A stretch of 38,084 bases of DNA from JBMNOI01 sp050942995 (lineage in GTDB: Bacteria > Chloroflexota > Anaerolineae > UBA1429), in the NCBI GenBank assembly GCA_050942995.1, contig JBMNOI010000020.1:1-38084 (forward strand), read 5' to 3'. The translations under genes were made by a program, and so were the position numbers. The notes below the pieces were generated by a model. That model saw nothing but the letters and a program-made list of their open reading frames with translations. It ran no database searches and was not told the origin of the DNA. Shown one piece after another: positions 30,387-38,084 of this stretch; position 1 is the first letter of the stretch; each line of letters begins with the position of its first letter.

Positions 30387-33383
30387 TCAGAACCCCTCCA
30401 TCTGGGTCAGGTTCACGATTCCCTCGGTGAGCGAGCCGATGCCCTGCAACAACCCCAATCGGGTCCGGCGCACTGCCTCGTCCTCAGCCATCACCAGAAT
30501 ATCGTCAAAGAAGCGGCGGATGAACGGCTTGAGATCCGTCAGCGCAGCAAACAACTCGTCGATGGGAGACGTCGGCGTGATGCGTTCCGCCGCCTGACGA
30601 TAGGCAGCATAGAGCGCCTGTGACGCCTCCTCCTGAAGCAACTCGGGATCGATGGGATACCGTTCATGATCCCGGGTGATACGCACGCAACGGGCATAGG
30701 TATCCAGCAATTCCTGCCAGTCGTCCCGCTCGACCCACGGCCCAAAGGACTGTAGCGTCTCCCAGGCGAGATAGGGGTTATAGGCGCGTTCGGACAGGAC
30801 GGCGGCGATCATGTCGTGGCGGAATCCGGCCTCCGACAGATAACCCTCATAGCGCCGGGTGATATACTCCAGCACGTCGCGCAGCACATCGTCTCCTACA
30901 TCCACCGGCAGTTCTTCCGCCGTCGCCGAGAGCGCCTCGGGCAAAATGAAGGATAAGCGTCCCTCGACCAAAAGCTGGATGAGCCCCAACGCAGCGCGGC
31001 GCAACCCCCACGGGTCGGCCGCCCCCGACGGGCGAATGCCCACGGCGAACAACCCCACCAGTGTATCCAGCCGGTCGGCCAGACTCACGACGGTGCCGGC
31101 CGCACTCTGCGGCAGTTCGTCGCCCATATAACGCGGCCAATAATGCTCCTCGATGGCCTGAGCGACCTCCTCCGGCTCACCGTCCAGCATGGCGTAATGT
31201 CGCCCCATCTGCCCCTGTAGCGAGGTCAACTCGACCACAAGCTGTGTGGCCAGATCGCTCTTGCTCAGCGCCGCGGCGCGAACGGCAACCCGGGTTTCTT
31301 CCGCGCTCAGGTCGAGCATCTCGCTCAGGCCGGGCACAAGGCGCTCCAGCCGGTGCACCTTGTCCAGCACCGAGCCAAGCTGCTCTTGAAAGGTCAGCGT
31401 GGCCAGTCGCGGCGTAAACTCTTCCAGGCGTTGCTTGCGATCGGCCTCGTAGAAATAGGCCGCATCGGCATAGCGTGCCCGCAACACCTCCTCGTTGCCA
31501 TAGCGCACGGCGTCGGCGTCCAGGCTGGCGCCGTTGGCCACAGCGACAAAGTAGGGCAACAACTCGCCGTCGCGCATCACCGGCAGATAGCGCTGATGCT
31601 TGCGCATCACGGCCAACAGCACATTATTGGGCAGCCGCAGATATTCCTCGGCGAAATGTCCGCGAATGGCCAGCGGGTACTCGACCAGATTGGCCACCTC
31701 GCGCAGCAACGCGGCATCCTCCGGCACATACCCGTCCACCTCGACGGCCAGCGCCCGAGCCTGTGACTGGATGGCGGCCTCTCGCTCGGCCACATCCAGC
31801 ATGATGCCGGCCTGCTCCATCACCTGCCGATAAGAGGCCGCGTCGGGCACCTTTAGATCGGGCGCTCCCAGCGGCCGTATGCCCCGCGACACGCGACCGC
31901 TGCGCACGCCGGCATATTCAAAGGGGATCACCTCGTTCTCCAACAGAGCCACGAGCCAGCGTATAGGCCGCGAATAGTTCACGCCGCTGGCGTTCCAGCG
32001 CATGCTCAGCGGATAGCGCAGCGACGCCACCACGCCGGGCAACATCTCGGCCAGCACCGCCGCCGCATCACGCCCCACATCGGCGATAACGGCCACCACA
32101 TACTCGCGTCCGTCGAATTCACGACGCTGCAAATCCGCCACATCCACACCCTGCCCCCGGCTGAACCCCTGGGCGGCACGGGTTGGGTTGCCCTCGTCAT
32201 CATAGGCGTTGGCCACAGCGGGGCCGCGCACAATGCGCTCCTCGTCGCGCTGTCGCGCCGCCAGGCCGTGCACCATCGCCACCAATCGGCGTGGCGCCCC
32301 CACCACCTCCAGATCGTCGTAATCCAACCGCGCATCCTGTAGCGCCCGCGCCAGGTTCTCGCGCAGTTGCGCCATGCCCGAGTCCAGATCGCCCACGGGC
32401 AGCTCTTCGCTGCCGATTTCGAGCAGAAACTCGAAGGGCCCCTCACCGGCCGGCTGCACCGGCTCGGGCAACGCCACCTCAATCGCCGACGGCGAGGCCA
32501 CCGACGATGTGGCCATCTTGTTCAGGAGCGGGTAGCCCAGCGCTTCGCGCTGCTTGACAAAGAGCGCCGCCACCTGCCGGGCCTGATCGCGCATGCGGAC
32601 GAAATAGCGCGCTCGCTCGGTCACGCCGATAGCCCCACGGGCATCCAGCACGTTAAAGATGTGCGAGCATTTGAGCACATAATCGTGGGCCGGCATCACC
32701 AACCCATGGGCGATGGCGTTGCGCGCCTCGGCCTCGTTCAGATCGTACAGAGTGCGCAGGTTTTCGACGTCCGCCACCTCAAAGTGGTAGGTGCAATGCT
32801 CGATCTCGCCCTGTAGCAACAGATCGCCATAGGTGACGTCGCCCTTCCAGCGAATATCGTTAAAGCCCTGCACCCCCTGCAGCACCATCATGATGCGCTC
32901 CAGGCCGTAGGTGATCTCGACCGACACCGGGTTCAACTCCAGCCCGCCCGCCTGCTGGAAATAGGTGTACTGGCTGATCTCCTGGCCGTCCAGCCACACC
33001 TCCCAGCCCAGGCCCCATGCGCCCAGTGCCGGCGACTCCCAGTTATCCTCTACAAAGCGCACATCATGAACGCCGGTATCGATGCCCAGCGCCCGCAGGC
33101 TGTCCAGATAGATCTCCTGAGGATTGCCGGGATCGGGCTTGAGGATGACCTGATACTGAAAATACTGGCCCCAGCGATTGGGGTTCTCGCCATAACGGCC
33201 GTCATCGGGGCGCACCGAGGGCTCGACATAGGCCACATTCCACGGCTCGGGCCCCAGGACCCGCAGCACCGTGGCCGGGTTCATGGTGCCGGCCCCCACC
33301 TGGACGTTGTGCGGCTGCCAGATAAAGCAGCCGTGATCGGCCCAGAACTCGTTCAATCGCAAGATCATCGTCTGAAAGTCCAT
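30387..33383 (-). CDS. glyQS: Glycyl-tRNA synthetase, fused alpha-beta chain
   Basis: A 998-aa single polypeptide joining both subunits of the bacterial (alpha2beta2-type) glycyl-tRNA synthetase. The alpha part (about residues 1-285) begins DFQTMILRLNEFWADHGCF and has the family stretches VQVGAGTMNPATVLRVLGPE, AYVEPSVRPDDGRYGENPN and GLERIMMVLQGV. A linker of about 30 residues leads to the beta part, opening FEFLLEIGSEELPVGDLD and ending in the anticodon-binding helices. It charges tRNA-Gly. The ATG at 33383 follows GGGGGG; an in-frame ATG at 33407 has no site. It has its own promoter at the end of recO. Confidence 0.96.
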   Translation of the reverse strand: MDFQTMILRLNEFWADHGCFIWQPHNVQVGAGTMNPATVLRVLGPEPWNVAYVEPSVRPDDGRYGENPNRWGQYFQYQVILKPDPGNPQEIYLDSLRALGIDTGVHDVRFVEDNWESPALGAWGLGWEVWLDGQEISQYTYFQQAGGLELNPVSVEITYGLERIMMVLQGVQGFNDIRWKGDVTYGDLLLQGEIEHCTYHFEVADVENLRTLYDLNEAEARNAIAHGLVMPAHDYVLKCSHIFNVLDARGAIGVTERARYFVRMRDQARQVAALFVKQREALGYPLLNKMATSSVASPSAIEVALPEPVQPAGEGPFEFLLEIGSEELPVGDLDSGMAQLRENLARALQDARLDYDDLEVVGAPRRLVAMVHGLAARQRDEERIVRGPAVANAYDDEGNPTRAAQGFSRGQGVDVADLQRREFDGREYVVAVIADVGRDAAAVLAEMLPGVVASLRYPLSMRWNASGVNYSRPIRWLVALLENEVIPFEYAGVRSGRVSRGIRPLGAPDLKVPDAASYRQVMEQAGIMLDVAEREAAIQSQARALAVEVDGYVPEDAALLREVANLVEYPLAIRGHFAEEYLRLPNNVLLAVMRKHQRYLPVMRDGELLPYFVAVANGASLDADAVRYGNEEVLRARYADAAYFYEADRKQRLEEFTPRLATLTFQEQLGSVLDKVHRLERLVPGLSEMLDLSAEETRVAVRAAALSKSDLATQLVVELTSLQGQMGRHYAMLDGEPEEVAQAIEEHYWPRYMGDELPQSAAGTVVSLADRLDTLVGLFAVGIRPSGAADPWGLRRAALGLIQLLVEGRLSFILPEALSATAEELPVDVGDDVLRDVLEYITRRYEGYLSEAGFRHDMIAAVLSERAYNPYLAWETLQSFGPWVERDDWQELLDTYARCVRITRDHERYPIDPELLQEEASQALYAAYRQAAERITPTSPIDELFAALTDLKPFIRRFFDDILVMAEDEAVRRTRLGLLQGIGSLTEGIVNLTQMEGF

Positions 33384-33454
33384 ATTCCCCCCGCAATCGC
33401 TGGTCAAAGGTCATCCCGCACCCGCAGAGTGAGCGCGAACGATTTACTCTGGTG

Positions 33455-33483
33455 AATCTATGAACAAGCCCCCCACATGTCAA
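33455..33483 (-). promoter_or_regulatory. Promoter of glyQS
   Basis: On the minus strand TTGACA (33478-33483), a 17-bp spacer and TAGATT (33455-33460). The -35 overlaps the recO stop codon and is preceded by a second copy of TTGACATT 8 nt upstream. The leader of about 65 nt has no T-box features. Confidence 0.65.
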
Positions 33484-34310
33484 AATGTCAAAGAGCCCGA
33501 CGCCCTCGCCTCGTCCGTCGCCTCCGACGGCCCGGACATTGCCTCGGCGGCGCGCAGCTCCGCCCTGAGCCGCCTGAGGAACTCTGTGGATTTCAGCTCG
33601 CGTTCCAGCACATATTCGATATAGGTCTGTAACAGGCTCTCCATCTCGGCGTGAGTGGTCTCTGTAATGCGCAGCGCCCGCACCGCCGTATCATCATGGG
33701 TCTGCAGATAGCGCAACACCTTTTGCGCCGCCACCGATACCCCACGGGCAACCGGCTCGTTGCGCGCACACTCGGGACAGAGCAATCCTCCATGCTCGGC
33801 GCTGAAATAGTTCTTCTCCGGCGCGAGCCGCCGGTGACAGGCCACACACGCAAAAAGCTGCGGCTGATACCCGGTAAAGGCCAGTAGCCGCAGCTCGAAA
33901 TAGCGCATCCAGAGTCGGAGATCCCTCTCCACGGCCAGCCAGCGCAGCCCATGAGTGAGCAGTTCGTACAGCTCGGCGCTTTCCTCTTCCTCCTGAGCAA
34001 AGCGATCCATCAACTCACCCGCATAGCAAGCATAGGTAAAGCGCAGCAGGTCGCTGCGGATCCCCTCAAATTCCTCCAGGCTCTCGGCCTGGGTGATGAC
34101 GTCCAGATTGCGCCCGCGGGCCAGCAGCAATTGGGCGCGGTAGAACAACCCCAGATGCCCCACCTTGCGGCTGGTGGGACGGCGGATTCCATGGGCGATG
34201 GCCGTCATCTTGCCGCCGGGCGTCAGCAACGTGAGGATGCGATCCGCCTCGGCGTAATCCATCTCGCGCAGGACGATGCCCTCGGTACGATAGAGACGTT
34301 CCTGAGGCAC
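33480..34310 (-). CDS. recO: DNA repair protein RecO
   Basis: A 276-aa RecO, which helps RecR load RecA on SSB-coated DNA and anneals strands. The N-terminal OB-fold opens RTEGIVLREMDYAEADRILT, followed by GIRRPTSRKVGHLGLF; the zinc module has CVACHRRLAP and GGLLCPECAR. The GTG at 34310 is chosen because GAGGAG lies 7 nt upstream, inside the end of the aldolase gene, whose stop is one nt before it. RecO is the last gene of the glmU operon. The upstream open frame to 34442 is inside that gene and is not part of RecO. Confidence 0.95.
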   Translation of the reverse strand: MPQERLYRTEGIVLREMDYAEADRILTLLTPGGKMTAIAHGIRRPTSRKVGHLGLFYRAQLLLARGRNLDVITQAESLEEFEGIRSDLLRFTYACYAGELMDRFAQEEEESAELYELLTHGLRWLAVERDLRLWMRYFELRLLAFTGYQPQLFACVACHRRLAPEKNYFSAEHGGLLCPECARNEPVARGVSVAAQKVLRYLQTHDDTAVRALRITETTHAEMESLLQTYIEYVLERELKSTEFLRRLRAELRAAEAMSGPSEATDEARASGSLTF

Positions 34311-34311
34311 A

Positions 34312-35082
34312 CTATCTCCTCTGCCCCCGGTCAATTTCCGGGAGACCCTCACACGCGCCACATTGCGCGCAATCGGGGCCGGCGAAATGCCGCTCAGGCC
34401 CCAACAACGCATCACGTTTGGCGCCCAACCGGCGCACCTCATCGATCGGCAGCGTCTGTACCCGTCCTAACATACGCGCCGTCATAATGACCTGCGCCGT
34501 ATCCTCCACCTTTTCCATGCGGGTGTAGGCTTCCATTAGAGTGGCCCCCACCGTCACCGCGCCGTGCCGATCCAGCACCAGCGCGTCGTGATCCTCGATC
34601 AGGTCGCCCACGACCACGGGGACGGCCTCTGTCGTGGGAGTGGCATAGGCCGTGGTGGCGATGCTGCCGAGGTTGACCAGCGTCTCGGGCAAAATGCAGG
34701 GCAACAGCGATACGCCGGCCACCGTCAGCGCCGTGGTGATGGCGGGATGAGCGTGCACCACCGCGCGCACATCGGGCCGACGCCGATAGATCTCGAGATG
34801 CATGCGCAACTCGGACGAGGGTCGCCGGGGGTTCGCTGCGTCGTTATGCTCGGGAACCGGCGCGCCGTTCAGATCGGTCACCACCAGATCGGCGGCACGG
34901 ATCAACCCCTTGCACACGCCGCTGGGCGTGGTGATGAGATAACGATCTCCCCACCGCACCGACACATTGCCGTCGGTGGCGGGAACGAAATTCTTCTGAT
35001 AGAGTAACCGGCAGATCTGCCCCACATCCCGGCGCAGCGCCCTCTCGTTCATCTCCATATTCGTCGCGTGTACCTCGTCCAT
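34312..35082 (-). CDS. Class II aldolase/adducin family protein (fuculose-phosphate aldolase-like)
   Basis: A 256-aa zinc-dependent class II aldolase. FVPATDGNVSVRWGDRYLIT and the phosphate-binding TPSGVCKGL open the domain. The SSELRMHLEIYRRRPDV segment holds the catalytic Glu; HAHP and a later His in DRHGAV are zinc ligands. The C-terminal tail (CAQCGACEGL) adds a CxxCxxC triplet of unknown use. Substrates in this family are sugar phosphates such as fuculose-1-P, ribulose-5-P or methylthioribulose-1-P. It follows deoC by 30 nt. With cdd and deoC it suggests breakdown of nucleoside-derived or other sugar phosphates. Confidence 0.88.
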   Translation of the reverse strand: MDEVHATNMEMNERALRRDVGQICRLLYQKNFVPATDGNVSVRWGDRYLITTPSGVCKGLIRAADLVVTDLNGAPVPEHNDAANPRRPSSELRMHLEIYRRRPDVRAVVHAHPAITTALTVAGVSLLPCILPETLVNLGSIATTAYATPTTEAVPVVVGDLIEDHDALVLDRHGAVTVGATLMEAYTRMEKVEDTAQVIMTARMLGRVQTLPIDEVRRLGAKRDALLGPERHFAGPDCAQCGACEGLPEIDRGQRR

Positions 35083-35112
35083 AATCCGGCATCCTGGCCC
35101 GGAGGAGGGAGC

Positions 35113-35868
35113 TTATTGCGCTGCCGCCTCCTGCACGATCTTGACTCCCGCGCTGGCGCCGATACGGCTGGCCCCGGCGGCCACCATCGCCACCGCATCC
35201 TGATAGGTGCGAATGCCTCCGGCCGCCTTGACCCCGATCTCCTCCCCCACCGTAAAGCGCATCAGGGCCACATCGGCGGCGGTCGCGCCACCCGGGCCAA
35301 AGCCGGTGGAGGTCTTGACGAAATCGGCTCCCGCCTCTACGGCCAGCAGACAGGCGATAACCTTTTCCTCATCGGTAAGCAGGGCCGCCTCGATGATGAC
35401 CTTGAGCAGCGCGCCGCCGTCGCGACAGGCTGCCGCCACCGCGGCGATATCGTCACGTACCAGGGCATAGCCACCGGCCTTGAGGGCGCCTGCATGAATG
35501 ACCATATCGATCTCGGCCGCCCCCAGCGCAATGGCCTGCTGTGCCTCGTATGCCTTGACCGACGAGAGATTGGCCCCCAGTGGGAACCCCACCACCGCAC
35601 ACACCGGCACGCCCGAATCGGCCAGCAACCGGACGCATTGCGCCACATAACAACTGTTCACGCACACCGAGGCAAAGCGATGCTTAGCGGCCTCGGCGCA
35701 TAGCGCCTCCACAGCCTCTGGTGTGGCATCGGGCTTGAGCAGGGTGTGGTCGATCATGGCGGCCAGATCGGCGGCGGTCAGATGCGTCTCGCTCGGCCAC
35801 TCGCCCTTCAGGCGATACGCCTCCAGGATATCCCGGGCGCGACTCAACAGGTCCGCATGGCTCGACAT
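35113..35868 (-). CDS. deoC: Deoxyribose-phosphate aldolase
   Basis: A 251-aa class I aldolase that splits 2-deoxyribose-5-phosphate into glyceraldehyde-3-phosphate and acetaldehyde. The Schiff-base lysine is Lys185 in FVKTSTGFG, the second conserved lysine is Lys214 in GVKAAGGIR, and Asp121 in EIDMVIHAG completes the site. The N terminus has about 30 extra residues before the usual MIDHTLLKPDAT. An ATG at 35868 overlaps the cdd stop (TGATG); a GTG one codon earlier is also possible, behind AAGGAGGT. Together with cytidine deaminase this is a deoxynucleoside catabolism pair. Confidence 0.95.
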   Translation of the reverse strand: MSSHADLLSRARDILEAYRLKGEWPSETHLTAADLAAMIDHTLLKPDATPEAVEALCAEAAKHRFASVCVNSCYVAQCVRLLADSGVPVCAVVGFPLGANLSSVKAYEAQQAIALGAAEIDMVIHAGALKAGGYALVRDDIAAVAAACRDGGALLKVIIEAALLTDEEKVIACLLAVEAGADFVKTSTGFGPGGATAADVALMRFTVGEEIGVKAAGGIRTYQDAVAMVAAGASRIGASAGVKIVQEAAAQ

Positions 35869-36332
35869 CACGAGGACACCTCCTTCCGAGCCGTCGAATC
35901 CGTCTCCTGACTCAGTTCCAGAGAGGAAAAGGCATCGGGCAGCAGGTCGCGCAGAGACGTCATGCGCAGATGACCGCTCACATCAGACAGGAGCACCGGC
36001 ATATCGGCGGCAAACTCGGCCATTACCTGACGACAGGCGCCGCACGGTGTGGCGCCCCCCTCTGTAGATACGGCCATCGCCACGATGCGAGACTCCCCCT
36101 GGCAGACGGCCTTGAATATGGCCACTCGTTCGGCGCATACCGTGAGCCCAAAGGATGCGTTCTCGATATTGCAACCGGCAAAGATGCGCCCCGAATCGGT
36201 GCGCACCGCTGCGCCCACGGCAAAGTTGGAATAGGGCGCATAAGCATGATCCCGCGCCTCCAACGACGCCGCCAATAGGGCGCGCCACTCCGGCGATAGG
36301 TCCTCTCGACGCAGCGTCTCAGGCCTGGTCAT
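35868..36332 (-). CDS. cdd: Cytidine deaminase
   Basis: A 154-aa tetrameric-type cytidine deaminase that hydrolyses cytidine and deoxycytidine to uridine forms. The catalytic Cys66-Ala-Glu68 (TVCAERVA) and zinc Cys97/Cys100 (TPCGACRQ) are intact; YSNFAVGAAV and NIENASFG bind substrate. The ATG at 36332 follows GAGGAGG and overlaps the end of glmU by 14 nt; a longer frame to 36383 is inside glmU. It feeds deoC in pyrimidine salvage. Confidence 0.96.
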   Translation of the reverse strand: MTRPETLRREDLSPEWRALLAASLEARDHAYAPYSNFAVGAAVRTDSGRIFAGCNIENASFGLTVCAERVAIFKAVCQGESRIVAMAVSTEGGATPCGACRQVMAEFAADMPVLLSDVSGHLRMTSLRDLLPDAFSSLELSQETDSTARKEVSS

Positions 36333-37695
36333 GAGCCTCCTCGTCGTCATCCAGCCGGCGTATGGGGCGGGCGGGCACGCCATAGGCCAGAGTATGGTCG
36401 GGCAGATCGTGGGTCAGCACCGAGCCGGCCCCGGTTCTGGCCCCCTTACCCACCGTTACCGGCGCCACCAGCATGGTGCCACTGCCGATAAAGGCCCCGG
36501 CGCCGATCGCCGTGCGGTGCTTGTTCCGTCCATCATAGTTACAGGTGACGGTTCCCGCACCGATATTGACATTCTCCTCGATCTCGGAGTCACCCACATA
36601 GGAAAAGTGCCCCATCTTGGTGCCCGGCGCCAGATAAGAATTCTTGACCTCGCCGAAATTCCCCATATGCACACCGGCGCCCAGATGAGCCCCCTTGCGT
36701 AGATGGCCGTACGGGCCGATCTCGGCGCCATCGTCCATCACGGCCTCTTCCAGCACCGAGGCCATAATCCGGCAGCCGTCACCGATCCGTGAATCGACGA
36801 TGACGCTGTTGGGACCGATCTCACAGTTCTGGCCGATGGCGGTATCGCCGCGCAACATCGTGTTAGGATAGATCACCGAATCGCGTCCGACCCGTACCGT
36901 CGCATCGATATAGGTCGTCGCCGGATCGATCATCGTTACGCCGTCGAGCATCATGCGCTCGTTGATGCGGTCGCGCAGAATGCGCTCGCTCTCGGCCAGA
37001 TGAACCCGTGTATTGACACCCTGCACCTCAGCCACATCGGCCACCGTCACCACCTCGACGGCGCGACCATCGGCCACGGCCAGGCCCACCATATCGGTCA
37101 GATAGTACTCGTTCTTGGGCAGGGTGAGGGGCACATCGAGCAGGCGTTGCCAGAGCCATTCGGCATCGAAGCAGTAGACGCCACAGTTCAGCTCGCGGAT
37201 CGAGAGGATCTCGGGGGTGGCGACGGCCTCCTCGACGATGGCCGTCACACGGCCGGCATCATCGCGTACGACCCGACCAAAGCCCATGGAATCATCCGCC
37301 ATGACGGTGAGCATCGTCACAGCCGGACGGCAACGATCATGTAACGCCAGCATCGCCTGCATCGTCTCGCGCCGCAGGGTGGGCATATCTCCGTACAGCA
37401 CCAGCACCACATCGGCGCGATCGAGGAGAGCATCTCGCGCCTGGAGCAGCGCGTGACCGGTGCCCAGGCGTTCCTTCTGAACGGCATACTCGACCCCGTC
37501 CCCCACAGTGCTCCGCACGTCGTCAGCCCCCTCGCCCACCACCAACAGGATGGAATCGGCGCCCAGCGCACGGGCGTTTTCCACCGACCAGAGCACCATG
37601 GGCATTCCCGCCACAGGGTGAAGGATTTTGGGTCGGGCCGATTTTATTCGCGTGCCCTGGCCCGCCGCCAGAATCACAACCGCCGTCCGATTCAT
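36319..37695 (-). CDS. glmU: Bifunctional UDP-GlcNAc pyrophosphorylase/glucosamine-1-phosphate acetyltransferase
   Basis: A 458-aa two-domain enzyme making UDP-N-acetylglucosamine for peptidoglycan. The uridylyltransferase domain (about 1-230) has ILAAGQGTRIKSARPKILHP, YGDMPTL and GVYCFD. The left-handed beta-helix (about 250-440) is made of hexapeptide repeats and holds the acetyltransferase catalytic His363 in KMGHFSYVGD and CNYDGRNKHRT. It starts a five-gene operon glmU-cdd-deoC-aldolase-recO with overlapping or near-touching ends. The start codon is only 36 nt beyond the tRNA-Gln terminator, and no separate promoter is visible. Confidence 0.96.
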   Translation of the reverse strand: MNRTAVVILAAGQGTRIKSARPKILHPVAGMPMVLWSVENARALGADSILLVVGEGADDVRSTVGDGVEYAVQKERLGTGHALLQARDALLDRADVVLVLYGDMPTLRRETMQAMLALHDRCRPAVTMLTVMADDSMGFGRVVRDDAGRVTAIVEEAVATPEILSIRELNCGVYCFDAEWLWQRLLDVPLTLPKNEYYLTDMVGLAVADGRAVEVVTVADVAEVQGVNTRVHLAESERILRDRINERMMLDGVTMIDPATTYIDATVRVGRDSVIYPNTMLRGDTAIGQNCEIGPNSVIVDSRIGDGCRIMASVLEEAVMDDGAEIGPYGHLRKGAHLGAGVHMGNFGEVKNSYLAPGTKMGHFSYVGDSEIEENVNIGAGTVTCNYDGRNKHRTAIGAGAFIGSGTMLVAPVTVGKGARTGAGSVLTHDLPDHTLAYGVPARPIRRLDDDEEAHDQA

Positions 37696-37730
37696 GAATC
37701 ACGCCCCCCCGATCTGCTGAATGGATAGAC

Positions 37731-37767
37731 AAAAAAAGAGCCCGCACGCCATCCCGGCCGCGGACTC
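37731..37767 (-). terminator. Terminator between tRNA-Gln(UUG) and glmU
   Basis: On the minus strand GAGTCCGC pairs with GCGGGCTC (one G-T) around a GC-rich loop, followed by seven T. It ends the tRNA transcript 40 nt after the tRNA and lies directly upstream of glmU. Confidence 0.85.
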
Positions 37768-37806
37768 ACCCGTCCGATGGACTATCGGGACGGAAAAACA
37801 AAAAGG

Positions 37807-37878
<72 letters not shown>

Positions 37879-37888
37879 ATCTGCATTC

Positions 37889-37917
37889 ATTCTAGCACAA
37901 GGGACAACGCGTGACAA
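37889..37917 (-). promoter_or_regulatory. Promoter of tRNA-Gln(UUG)
   Basis: On the minus strand TTGTCA (37912-37917), a 17-bp spacer and TAGAAT (37889-37894) preceded by TGC (extended -10). The predicted start is just before the tRNA 5' end. Confidence 0.75.
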
Positions 37918-37990
37918 ATGCTCGGCACCCGGCGTAAAAGGAGAGGGACGGCGATGCGATACATCCCCTGCCGTCGCCGGAGAATAAAAC

Positions 37991-38021
37991 AAAAAAGAGC
38001 CGTGTCGAATGACACGCCTCT
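37991..38021 (-). terminator. rRNA operon terminator
   Basis: On the minus strand AGAGGCGTGTC and GACACGGCTCT form an 11-bp stem with one G-G mismatch and loop ATTC, followed by six T. It lies 38 nt after the 5S rRNA 3' end. Confidence 0.85.
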
Positions 38022-38058
38022 CGCAAAAACGCGCCCGGGGGGGAAAGGAAACAGGTTT

Positions 38059-38084
38059 CCCTGGCGATGACCTACTCTCCCACC
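38059..38084 (-). rRNA. rrf: 5S ribosomal RNA, 3' end (partial)
   Basis: The minus strand reads GGTGGGAGAGTAGGTCATCG then CCAGGG, the conserved 3' segment of bacterial 5S rRNA (loop E/helix IV side and the 3' strand of helix I). The gene continues past the right edge, so a 23S-5S rRNA operon on the minus strand is expected there. The exact 3' end is set to within a few bases. Confidence 0.85.

Noticed and set aside
33384..33479. T-box leader before glyQS
   Set aside because: The leader is only about 65 nt and shows no T-box sequence, specifier loop or antiterminator.

Overview
The window is a gene-dense, GC-rich bacterial chromosome segment with ordinary sigma-70-type promoters (TTGACN, about 17 bp, TATAAT-like) and strong Shine-Dalgarno sites. 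Products such as ScpA, RecO, GlmU, a single-chain alpha-beta glycyl-tRNA synthetase, an ECF vitamin transporter, a FIST sensor and paired family-5 solute-binding lipoproteins look most like a member of the Chloroflexota. That placement is an inference from gene content and sequence style, not a search result. Two tRNA-Gln genes (CUG near the left end, UUG near the right end) and the 3' end of a 5S rRNA at the right edge bound the segment. All three are on the minus strand, so an rRNA operon lies beyond the right edge.

Layout: positions 1-380 hold a promoter with a LexA-type box aimed off the left edge, a terminator and tRNA-Gln(CUG) with its promoter; the C-terminal scrap of a GNAT acetyltransferase runs over 334-606. 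Positions 683-2762 (+) carry an ECF sigma factor, a small membrane-anchored partner and fabH. Positions 2832-7531 (-) carry two peptide-type ABC substrate-binding proteins and a three-LysM lipoprotein. Positions 7744-10835 (+) carry a polytopic membrane protein fused to an endonuclease/exonuclease/phosphatase domain, coupled to a family-4 glycosyltransferase. Positions 10926-16350 hold an HD-domain protein, scpA, an intergenic inverted-repeat element, a ThuA-like protein, an ADP-ribosylglycohydrolase, a zinc-ribbon membrane protein and a patatin. Positions 16397-19746 (-) carry a PadR regulator with its membrane protein, a small membrane protein and an MFS transporter.

Positions 20033-26455 (-) read as one long cluster: Mut7-C RNase-like protein, MazG/tetrapyrrole-methylase fusion, an enolase-superfamily sugar-acid dehydratase-like enzyme, and a complete ECF transporter (S, A, A', T). 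Positions 26581-29321 (-) are a FIST sensor, a GAF/four-cysteine protein and a GNAT enzyme in one operon. degV and glyQS follow. Positions 33480-37695 (-) form a tight operon glmU-cdd-deoC-aldolase-recO, lying directly behind the tRNA-Gln(UUG) terminator.

The most interesting points are the complementary defects of the two ECF ATPases (one lacks the H-loop histidine, the other lacks the LSGGQ signature, predicting one canonical and one degenerate ATP site); the ECF transporter linked to an enolase-superfamily enzyme; a PadR operator made of a 20-bp-period repeat over the -10; a TIR-bounded 123-bp intergenic element that supplies the scpA -35; a perfect 32-bp palindrome between convergent genes; a LexA-type promoter at the left edge; and a terminator placed between a glutamine tRNA and glmU.
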